Shown here piece by piece: positions 55,019 to 64,000 of a stretch of DNA of 64,000 nt. The position numbers and the translations under genes were made by a program. Numbering within the stretch: position 1 is the first letter of the stretch; every line of letters begins with the position of its first letter. Under the pieces are notes generated by a model. It had not been told where the DNA came from. It saw nothing but the letters and a program-made list of their open reading frames with translations, and did no database searches. The DNA is from Catonia carolina (lineage: Eukaryota > Arthropoda > Insecta > Hemiptera > Achilidae): NCBI GenBank assembly GCA_035578175.1, contig JAQMRL010000006.1:28584393-28648392 (forward strand), in the 5' to 3' direction.

Positions 55019-56964
55019 AAAAATCGGCTTTTCCGCAAAAAAAATTTGCTAAAATTATTATTCCAGAAGTTAATTTGTGATTTCCTTTATAAAACCACGT
55101 TAAAACACATTATTGTTGACAGAATGAAATCGTAACTGTTTAGGACACAGGATATAAATCGGCCATAACATAAATTAACACTGTAAGTACTACATATGGA
55201 TCAACGAGAAAATTTATCTGTTTTCCGACTATTAAAGGGAGACTATATTTTGTATCCCGCCAATGTTAAATTAGCTATTTTTAGGTAAATTTTATAGGAT
55301 TGGTAAAAGATAGAGAAATTAAACTTTACACGCTATAGGTGTCGCGTTTCTTTTCGAGCTACTGACATTTTTTAAATTTAATCTTTAGACCATACGATTT
55401 TTTTAAAAAAAATACGAATATCATAAAATTTTTACAAATTTTGTTTTCTACGTTTTTTGCGTATTATTAATTTTTGGAGCACCTGAGGAAGTCATAAAAA
55501 TGTCGGTATGTGTAGTTATAAAAGATAATTGACTGGTAAAAATTTTAGCCTGGTAGGCTACGTTTAGTGGTTTCTGAGAAAAATGTACCTTAGTGTTAAA
55601 AATCTAAATTTACGGGAAAAGGTAAGAAACAAGAAGGCACTAATCAAAAACAATACGTACACAAACAAGTAAATTTCCCATCAACAGTTGTTTAGAAAGC
55701 TGAACCAACAGCTGAGAATACAAAAAACAGTGATGCAGGTATTTTAAAAATTAAAACGCTCTGCACTTAAACGAGCAGTATAAAATTATGAAAATATTCT
55801 TTCATGGTAACATGATAATTTTTCTGTGTAAACCAAATAAAAACATAATTTTTTGTAAAAAAATTTTTTTGACGTAATTTAATATTTTTCTGGTAGATCC
55901 AGAAAAATTAGGTAGGCCTAAACTACTGAAAAAAAACAAAAAAAAAACCAAAAATCGAAATTTTGAGTTAAAACCATCGTGCCATCTTCCCTTAATAAAA
56001 CTCTTCAAAATACTCACTCTAAACTATAAACGCAACTTTAATGAGAAGGCGAATGAATATCAATTGTTTCGAAGAAAATGTGTTAAAAATAAAGTATTTT
56101 CTCTAAGCTCTTCTAACCGGACAACAGATTTGTCAAAGAATGTGAAGAGGCGGAAGTCTCAAATAGAGCTTGAAACTGTCGTTATTCAACTTGGTGAATT
56201 TATCTGGGTTGTCTGTTACGATTTACAAAGCTCTTTCTTTCTGAGGGGTTTTTATTGTTTGTTGACAGTTTGTTCCCATTGAAAAGTTCCTCTCAAAAAC
56301 TTTTAAACTTTCATTATTAATAATTTTGTCAGTGTTTATACAACGCGTTGCAAAGTTTATAATTTACCTAATAAAAGGTACAGTTTTTCAATTTTTTTGT
56401 CGTTAAATGTACATATTTGTGAAGGGCTTTTCCGAGTAAAAACCTAATTTTTATCTGGGTTCTCTAATTTATTTATATTCTACAGTAGCGCATCATTAAC
56501 AAGTTAAATTTTGGACCTCTAATGTTTATTTCAGTTGATTTTGAATGGCAAAACTTTTCAATGTATCAAATTTAACATATAAATAATTAATATAATTTTT
56601 GGACCCGGAATGCCTATCTCCGTAATGTTAATGTAAGGAACGTTTTCTCACAGTTATCCTCTTCAATTATTTTGTGGTTACATTTCAGACTATTTTACAC
56701 CCACTGAGTTAGTAACATTTTGATATAATGTAAGGAAGATGGGACATTTTTTTTGTTGAAATTACCACTTTTGAAAATCATAACTTTGCCTATTTATGTG
56801 AAAAATAAATATTTAAATATATTATTTTACTGTAATATTAACTCAAAACATTGAAATTATGTATGAAAGGCTGTGCCAAAATTTCATTAAAATCCATTCA
56901 CAGTTGGCTGAAAAAATGTTCCTTATGCGTTAAAAGTTGCTATTTACGGGAAACAAAAAAAAAC
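55019..56964. other. long AT-rich spacer, no gene found
   Basis: Near 55225 'ttaaagggagactatatt' and near 55985 'catcttcccttaa' may be weak inverted ends of an unknown element about 770 bp long. The phrase 'cgccaatgttaaattagct' (55258) recurs near 19325. The plus frame 56064-56282 (72 codons) has no recognisable motif. Confidence 0.35.
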
Positions 56965-56976
56965 TAATGAGAACAC

Positions 56977-57374
56977 GTTGTTGTTTAGGTCAGCAGCCAA
57001 AAGGCTGGTTTAAACCTCTAGAGGTTTTACCAAGTAAAACGAGGAGTGAGGTGATTTACTATTTTCTTCCTCACTGAGTACAAAAGTAGACTATGCTTAT
57101 CAACATGCCAGGCCCTCCGAAAATCATCTACTTTGCACCCTGCAAATGACACCTTTACTTCATTCACGCAAGGGTCTGGCTGTGTAATGAAATTTATTAC
57201 TTTCAGAGTAGGTAACTCTGTCTAGTGTCATTTACACCCCTAATTTTCTGTTCTTAAATAGTTCAGTCATATAATTGGCTGACCACGTGATAAGAAACAG
57301 AACAATATTTTGTAGCCTTTGAACTAGCAGATCGAGTGCAAATAATTTAACACTCCACCTGCATATTACGGGCA
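56977..57374 (-). mobile_element. rep-S SINE-like retroposon with 12-bp target duplication
   Basis: 398 bp on the minus strand, flanked by TAATGAGAACAC at 56965-56976 and 57375-57386. The (GTT)n on the plus strand at 56977 is its AAC tail; the head end reads TGCCCGTAATATGCAGGTGG on the complement. Confidence 0.95.
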
Positions 57375-57386
57375 TAATGAGAACAC

Positions 57387-58183
57387 ATTATACGTTATAT
57401 AATCAATATATTATGTTTTTACAGTTCAGAGGTTTTATTATACTCACAGGTGGTCTGGTGCTAAAGTTTTAAAACAAAAAATATCGCACAACGTAAAAAA
57501 ATTTATGTATTTATCTGATGTCATTCGAAAAAATTGAGATGTTATGCAAATAGTAAAAAATAACGTAATGATTCAACATATTTTTAATTAAAAATCAAAA
57601 ACTTCAAAACCCCCAAAAAATTATACCTACATCGTTGGATGCAGAAAACTGCTACTATATATGCTTTTCGAAAACATCATAGCGACAGCTCTAAACATGA
57701 TATCATGTTGTAGTTTTACTCTTACATTGATATATTATGTTTACAACTATGTCATTTTATAAACATCCCATTGTATTATTTATTAATTCTTAATAATTAT
57801 CCTAAATAATAAATATTCATTCTAAATAATCAATAATACTAGGCCGAACCTATATTTATTATCCTTTTTGGTCATCAGCAATAAACTGAATTACTGCACT
57901 CTGACATTTGTAGTGATAGACTAGTTAGTCCGTGAGTTCCGCCGATGCGAGCTTATTATCGTGAGTAATACAACCATAGTTTTACGGTAATTTCAAAAAT
58001 GTTATTGTATTTTTAGGGTTTTCATATTTCATTGTTTTCAGTAAAGTTATGTTTTTAAATTGAATTAAATTTTAAACATTTTAATTTTCTTTAAATAATT
58101 ACATTACTCCTTACTTATTTAGTGTGATGGGTCATGAACTGGATTTTATTACTTAAGTGTTTGTGGTGGTTACATTTTGAGTT
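57387..58183. other. AT-rich spacer, no gene found
   Basis: No gene or repeat recognised between the two rep-S copies. Confidence 0.45.
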
Positions 58184-58196
58184 ACACGCTTGATAC

Positions 58197-58597
58197 TGTT
58201 ACTGCCCATAACAGACAGGTGGAGTGTCAAATTTTTTACACTCAATCTGTTTGTTGCAGGGCTAAAATAAATAGTTCTGTTTCTTAACACATGGTCAGCC
58301 AATTAAATGACTGAATCATTTAAGAACAGAAGAGGTAGAGGTGTAAAAGACACTAATCAGAGTTATCTCCTCTGAAAGTAATGAATTTCATTATACAGCC
58401 AGACCCTGTGGTGAATGAAGTGAAGGTGTCATTTGCAGAGTGGAAAATATGTGCTTTTCAGAGGGCCCGGCATGCTGATAAGCGTACTTTTCCACTCGGT
58501 GAGGAAGGCAATGGTAAACCACCTTACTCCTCGTTTTACTTAGTAAAACCTCTACAGGTTCAAACCAGCCTTTCGGCTGATGACCTAAACAACAGCA
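58197..58597 (+). mobile_element. rep-S SINE-like retroposon, full length, 13-bp target duplication
   Basis: 401 bp flanked by ACACGCTTGATAC at 58184-58196 and 58598-58610. This copy defines the full head, TGTTACTGCCCATAACAGAC. The body is conserved with the other copies, including 'ggaaggcaatggtaaaccac' and 'cagcctttcggctga', and the tail is AAC-rich. I do not recognise the head as a tRNA, 5S or 7SL sequence. Confidence 0.95.
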
Positions 58598-58899
58598 ACA
58601 CGCTTGATACGTCTTTTGCTTTCGGGTAGGCCGATATAAGTAGGATAGATAGTAGACTGTCCTCCGTATGATAGGCGCAATCGTCAACTTATAGCGCGTT
58701 ACCGGTACCTTTAAAAATAATTTTCAAAAGTCCAGTCTGGTGCATCCACTTAACAAAATCTTGCGGAACGAACAGTTCAACCAATATTTGCAAACATACT
58801 GTGACAATATCGAAGACGAATATGGTTCAAGAAATTTCTAGTGCCTCATTCATAAAATGGTAAAGAGTAGATAATAGAGTGAAGAAGTAACAATAGGGT

Positions 58900-59410
58900 G
58901 GCTATAAAGGGATGCCTATTCATGAAAGTTGTTTGAAATGACTGCGCTATTGTGTTTTTGTTGTACAACTATTTATGAAGGGTCGGTTGATTACCTGTTT
59001 ACATTAAATAAGACTTCTCTAGAAAGGACTTTTATATCGCATTTAGGTGCCTTTCGGGAAGATTCTTTGAACCGCTTGTATAAATAGAACCCCGGGCGCA
59101 GTCAGTTAGTTAGTATCCGTTTGATCTCTGACGAGTGTTTATTGCGTGCTATCGGGGCGTTATATCAGGTTAACGGTTCCGAGGTATTGTTATACTATCT
59201 TTTTGTGTATGTGCTTTGTGTATAATTATTGTAAGTAGTACTAAGTAAATTATTTAAGTTATTTATTGTATTACTTTATTATAATTAGTTTATTATTTAT
59301 TTTGTAAATCTTTTAAATGTAATAAATATTTATAACTGTAAACTTTAGTGTATTAATAATTATTTAATTACCTAGATCCCGAAACGGACCTTAGCGATAA
59401 GTGTCACAAT
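58900..59410 (+). mobile_element. possible solo LTR (retroviral-type promoter region)
   Basis: TATAAATA at 59078-59085 is followed about 20 nt later by CAGTCAGTTAG, then an AT-rich stretch with AATAAATATTT near 59320 and the end 'gataagtgtcacaata'. This order (TATA, start region, polyadenylation signal, terminal ACA) suits an insect Gypsy-type LTR. Exact ends and a 4-6 bp duplication could not be fixed, and no internal retroelement region is adjacent. Confidence 0.35.
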
Positions 59411-59477
59411 ACTATTTAAATAAATATGCCTTAAAAGAAACTTAATAATAATATTTATACCTAATTACAGTTTTATA

Positions 59478-59850
59478 GAAACTTTGAGATTTGGCTATAC
59501 CGCCGCATGCTCCGTATATCGTGGACCGACAGAGTACGAAACACGGACGTACTGACTCGGATGGGCAAGGAGATGGAACTGCTATACGACATCAAGCGAC
59601 GAAAACTGCAGTACTTCGGCCATGTTCTTCGAAACGGGAAATACAGACTTCTTCAGCTGATAATGGAAGGAAAGATAGCAGGAAAGCGCCGGCCGGGTAG
59701 AAGGAAAGCGTCCTGGCTGAAGAATTTGAGAGATTGGTTTGGTCTCAACTCCACGTCACTGTTCCGAGCAGCTGTTTCGAAAGTTAGAATAGCAATGATG
59801 ATCGCCAACCTCCGACGCGGAGACGGCACTTGAAGAAGAAGAAGAAGAAA
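59478..59850 (+). pseudogene. RTE-type LINE 3' end, 5'-truncated
   Basis: After NFEIWLYRRMLRISWTDRV the frame stays open to the stop at 59833: RMGKEMELLYDIKRRKLQYF, GHVLRNGKYRLLQLIMEGKI, RRPGRRKASWLKNLRDWFG and MMIANLRRGDGT. This is the C-terminus of RTE-like LINE polymerases of insects. It ends in a GAAGAAGAAGAAGAA tail (59835-59850), as RTE elements do. 'agaaactt' on both sides may be the target duplication but overlaps the tail unit. The frame is intact in what is left, suggesting a young copy. Confidence 0.85.
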
Positions 59851-61399
59851 CTTATAATATTTACATGACTTAAAAGTAATTTATAGTTTAACAGAGTATT
59901 TTTATTGTTCTTTTTACTACACTAAATCTACAGGCTTAGTCCTTTTCAGACGCCTAACTTTTACACTATTATCCAACAGTTGAATTGCTTTAATGTTGAC
60001 GTGATCATGAAGAAGATCTTCATGTTTTTTTTGGCACACAATTTTAAAAATAATACTTATTCTATATTTTCTGAATATCATGAAAAAGTGAACCAAGTTT
60101 TCAACTTACATATAACAAACAATATTATTTTATTGAAATAGTTATCATAAAATTTGCATCGTATTCATCTCTCACATACATTCTGTACTTTTACTTAAAA
60201 ATGTGATTTTTCATTTAAGGGTGTAACAATATCTTGAACTAGGTCACTCCGAATACTTCTTCTTTATTTCATTGTTTGAAAGATATTGAAGTTTTCTAAA
60301 GAAGTTTAGTTACTAAGGGAACGATAATAAATAAAGTAAAACAAAACAAACTACAAAAAAAACGGGCGTTATTGTTTTATTAAATTACGGAGCACTTTTA
60401 AGGAAATTTGAAAAGAACTTGTCACCATTGAAATACGTAATGCAGTTTTCTCGTTTAATTTTTCAATTTAACAGACGAAAGAAAACAGAAAAGGAATAAA
60501 AAGTGAGAAAAATAACAGAGTTGAAAATATTGTAATGAATGAATGAAGCTAACTTAGATATATAAAAATTTTATATTGAAAATTTAAAATAACGGGAAAA
60601 TTTTTACATAAATAAAAATTCACAAACGTGTGACATATAATTTGAAATTTAGATTATATTACATCATTCATATGAAAAGATAAAATGAAGTGTTTTTAGT
60701 AAAAACTACTTGAATTTTAACTCATACTTTAAAAAATTAGGTTTCAAAATTTTATTACAAGTATATACTTTTCAAGCCAATAATTCACAATTCTATAAAA
60801 AAAAAAATTTTACAGTTTTATATTTTGTTATTTTCTCTTGGAATTATCATTATTTTTGAACAAAAGATTTTTTGCACTAAAGTTGACTGGTCTTAATACA
60901 TTTGGATTTACCATATTTATGAACTCACTATTTTGCTTGTTACTAATTCTCTAACTACCCGATCATCTGAAGGGCTGAAATTCGGAAACCTTTCTTAAGG
61001 ATTTAACAGAAACAGAAAACGTGAACTATTTATAATTTTATTTTCCCATGTTTTGAGGTTTCTAAAACTTAGCTCCTACAAAATATTGCGACAATATCTA
61101 AAAGGAAAGTGTTGTTCCAGAATTCTAGTAGTAGAATTCAGTAGGATTTTAAAATGTTAATGTAAATAATAAGAGTTAAATAAATAGGTTTATTTCCAAG
61201 AAATAGTTAGAAATATAGTGTACAAATGATTAGTTATAATACAGGTCTATTGTTGGGACGGCTACCTGAAAAGAGTCGGGGTATTTATTTAGATAATTAG
61301 CTCTTTTGTTATGACGTTATTATGTGTCCTTTATTCAAAAATAATAATTTTACCTTTTGTTAATAATCATCCAGAACCGACAGAAAAACTTTGTATCTA
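59851..61399. other. long AT-rich spacer, no gene found
   Basis: No sustained open frame, repeat match or RNA gene recognised. Confidence 0.45.
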
Positions 61400-62144
61400 C
61401 AGTGATACTTCTACTAACGGACACTTCCGAATTGCGGACATTTCCTAATAGCGGACAATTTTAAAAGTCCTGACTTTTCCCGTAAAACACAATACTAAAA
61501 TATTTCTTAATAACGGACCCTCCACATAACGGACGCGGACAGTTAATTTGTATGGTTTTGAAAATTAAATTTCTGGAAAGCGGACAAAATTTGCCTATAA
61601 AATACGTTAGTACAATGTATGCAATATATTGCATTTCCAAAAACTGACGGATTAATCATAGACAGCATAACATATGATTGGTTTTGTAGAGCGCGTGCAA
61701 ATTCATTACTATTATCCGGTTCGATAGTTCGTGAAAAAGCGTTAGAAGTAGCCAAATATAGGTATTGTGTAAATTGTGTAATCAACTTTTCGTGTGATCA
61801 ACTTTGTGTAATCAATCCTGGGATACAAACATAAGGTATGTTGGATTACTTATAAGTACTGTACATGCATGTATATTTTTTATATTGCATATTAGATAAC
61901 ACGTTTAGTTTTTGGTAATTTTATATACAAGTAAAACTATATAGTTATGTATTAAATACTTTTTTTATTGCATAAACGTACAAAGTATGTATTTTATATT
62001 TTCTTGTTAAATACGTTACATTACGCAATACATAATGTAAATACAGAAAATTATACAGAACGCATATTTCTCATTAGAAGACACTTCTTTATAGCGGACA
62101 AATGTTTTGGTCCCGCGAGTGTCCGTTTTTCAGAAGTTTGACTG
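61400..62144 (+). mobile_element. Tigger/pogo-type DNA transposon remnant
   Basis: Inverted ends CAGTGATACTTCTACTAACG… and the complement of …CAGAAGTTTGACTG, with several TAACGGAC/GCGGAC repeats next to them, as in Tigger elements. A TA precedes the left end; the right flank has changed. At 745 bp it is internally deleted. Confidence 0.8.
61619..61834 (+). pseudogene. CENP-B/Tigger-type helix-turn-helix fragment
   Basis: 71-codon frame. IIDSITYDWFCRARANSLLL followed by SGSIVREKALEVAK matches the second DNA-binding helix-turn-helix of Tigger/CENP-B proteins (a W..ARA....SG.....KAL pattern). No DDE nuclease region follows. The start Met shown is only the first in frame. Confidence 0.75.
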
Positions 62145-62435
62145 TGTATAGATAAAGTTTTTCTGTCAACAACTAATGTAATCATGGAGGCTACAATTAA
62201 TGTAATAATACTATTAATTAATACTATAAACCTGACATAAATCATAGAACAACAACGTCAAGCAATTTAGACTTGCGTCAATATTGATTAGTAGAAACTA
62301 TACATTTCCAGTAAGTGCTACCTAAGTGATATGAAACTAAGAGGAAACCTACGCGAAGTGAGATAATAGTAGTAATCTTAAAGCAGATTATGGATACTAT
62401 TACGTTGAATCTGTCACACAAAAGTCACGTCAATA
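62145..62435. other. short spacer, no gene found
   Basis: AT-rich sequence between the Tigger remnant and rep-M. Confidence 0.4.
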
Positions 62436-63391
62436 ATTGGTAAATTTTAAAAAGGATTACCTTTAACTAATGGAGAAAACCATTAGTGATTTATAAATCT
62501 ACTCTTTAAAAGGAATCGAATGATAATATTTTTGTTTTCTAAATTCCAACTTTGATTTCTTAATTTCTGGTTTCGAGCCACTTCCGGTCAAAGCTGTAAC
62601 TTCAGACTCAATCGAATCACACAAACTTTTTGTGTAGATTATGAATCTGAAAACCGTTTGTTCCTATCTCTTGTAGTTTCTGAATTTTGACTTCTGGTTT
62701 TGGGCCACTTCCGATCAAACCCGAAACTTCAAACTCAGTCGTTTTACACAAACCTTTTGTGTAGAATACGAATCTGAAAACCGTTTGTTCCTATCTCTTG
62801 TAGTTTCCGACTTTGATTTGTTGACTTCCAGTTTTGGATAACTTCCGGCCAAAACTGGAACTTCAAACCCAATTTATGTCACTAACTTTTTATGTAGGTT
62901 GTTGTTTAGGTAAACAACCGAAATGCTGGTTTAAACCTCTATAGGTTTTACTAAGTAAAACGAGGAGTGAGGTGGTTTACAATTGCCTTCCTCGCTGAGT
63001 ACAAAAGTAGCCTATGCTTATCAGCATGCCATGCCCTCCGAAAAGCATCTACTTTGCATCCTGCAAATGACACCTTCACTTCATTCACCACAGGATCTGG
63101 CTGTATAATGAAATTCATTAATCTCAGAGGAGATAACTCGTACTAGTATCTTTTACACCTCTACCTCTTCTGTTCTTTTTTGTAGCCCTAGAACTACTTT
63201 TTTGTAGCCCTTGAACTAGCAGATCGAGTGCAAATAATATAACACTCCATCTGCCTCTTATGAACGTTTATGTAGGTTACGAATCCGAAAACTGTCTGTT
63301 GCTATCTCTTGCAGTTTCTGACATCTGGGTGTGACGGACAGACAGATGGACAAAACAAAATGATAGATGACATATTTAAAAATTGCCCCAA
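62436..63391 (-). mobile_element. rep-M MITE, complete, interrupted by rep-S
   Basis: Degenerate left end (ttggtaaattttaaaaagg) and right end TTTAAAAATTGCCCC are inverted to each other. Three diverged 130-bp repeats built on 'gtttgttcctatctcttgtagtttc' are visible, then 'tgggtgtgacggacagaca' at the right. Rep-S splits it at 62901-63266. Confidence 0.82.
62901..63266 (-). mobile_element. rep-S SINE-like retroposon with 12-bp target duplication
   Basis: 366 bp on the minus strand, flanked by TTTATGTAGGTT at 62889-62900 and 63267-63278. The rep-M sequence is restored when it is removed. It has a small internal duplication of 'tttttgtagccct' near 63178-63212. Confidence 0.93.
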
Positions 63392-64000
63392 AAATCAGTT
63401 CAAAGATATCTCATGCGTTAGGGATAGAAAGGTGGCAAGAAAAAAGTAAATTGGTAGATAAAGGAGGTGAAAAAAACGTACAAATGAAGGGCATCAAGTA
63501 AATTACTGTTTGAAAGAGAAGAAGAAGAAGAAGAGGGAGGAAATGTACAAGAAATAAGAGAAGAAGCAGCAGAAACAGAAGAAAACGAAACGAAGAAATT
63601 ACAGAAGGAGAAGCAGGTAAATTGAGAAAGATATAGATGCAACCGTAAAGGAAAAGCCTTAATAATGTATGAAGAAACAAAACAGAAGTTGCAGAAGAAA
63701 ATGAAAGAAGTAAAAGAACTAAAAGTAAGTAAGTAGGAGAAAAAGAAAAATCAATGCTAATAGCTCCTTCTGTTCACTAACAATTCAGATTGATTTATAG
63801 ACTAGTGAAGGCTAGAAGAAAGCCTTTAGACTGGTGAATAGAGTAGGTACCGTAAATTTTTTATACAACTCTTAAGGGGTTCACTAAATGAGCCTTTAGA
63901 AGAATAGATCAGAATGAGTGAATTCGGAAACTCGATATTCCTCATGACAGGTTTGGCGAGAGTTAATTGTTTACACTCACTATTTTTAAACTTCCGATTC
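63392..64000. other. purine-rich spacer, no gene found
   Basis: 63400-63760 is dominated by GAA/AGA-rich sequence (complement CTT/TCT), which creates Ser/Leu/Phe-rich minus-strand frames with no family signature. Nothing is recognisable to the window end. Confidence 0.45.

Noticed and set aside
58556..58566. Pol III B-box match (GGTTCAAACC) in rep-S
   Set aside because: It lies close to the 3' tail, not 40-60 bp from the head, and no A box is found at the right spacing.
63411..63680. Ser/Leu/Phe-rich minus-strand frames that look like signal peptides or membrane segments
   Set aside because: Produced by the GAA/AGA-rich low-complexity run on the plus strand.

Overview
This window looks like a transposon-packed, AT-rich stretch of an insect genome. 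The non-LTR retrotransposons are of Jockey/RTE type, the mariners are of insect type, and the one clear host exon has eukaryotic splice sites. A hemipteran is plausible, but the sequence alone does not name the species. There are no rRNA genes, no CRISPR arrays and no bacterial operons.

Host content is very small. The one convincing piece is a 276-bp internal exon on the minus strand (21498-21773) encoding the second half of a LIM zinc-binding domain plus a conserved tail, with good splice sites on both sides. A second candidate is a short GC-rich unit on the minus strand (about 27290-26886). It has a TATA box, a small open frame and a histone-type 3' stem-loop, but the encoded peptide is not a histone and I do not recognise it.

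Most of the rest is mobile DNA, often nested. (1) 557-5184 is a full-length Jockey-type LINE with a perfect 12-bp target duplication; ORF1 is intact and ORF2 is broken by one stop codon. (2) A noncoding 0.9-1.0 kb family, called rep-A here, recurs as 26 copies or fragments (around 20 kb). It has asymmetric inverted repeats (ACTTTCTCTTGCC / GGCAAGAGAAAGT), a hairpin at each end, an internal duplication of about 170 bp and an embedded CA microsatellite. This is the architecture described for Helentron-derived (Helitron2, HINE/DINE-like) elements. (3) A roughly 400-bp SINE-like retroposon, rep-S, is present in six copies, four of them with clear 11-13 bp target duplications. (4) A MITE family, rep-M, has GGTGGCAATTTTT termini and 130-bp internal repeats. 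(5) 44559-48358 is a CACCGGGTG-ended composite with foldback and pogo-like MITEs inside it. (6) There are two mariners, one Tigger/pogo remnant, an IS630-like DDE remnant, several 5'-truncated LINEs, a tRNA-derived SINE and a Helitron 3' end.

The most unusual structures are these. A 12-copy tandem array of about 173-bp monomers, with a 518-bp three-monomer higher-order repeat, has grown inside one LINE copy (36590-38640). A four-layer nest is visible at 41214-44150 (mariner in LINE in MITE in rep-A). One mariner has both ends made from the same 3' end. A short rep-A module bounded by GACACGAA/TTCGTGTC has been inverted, duplicated or moved in three different copies.
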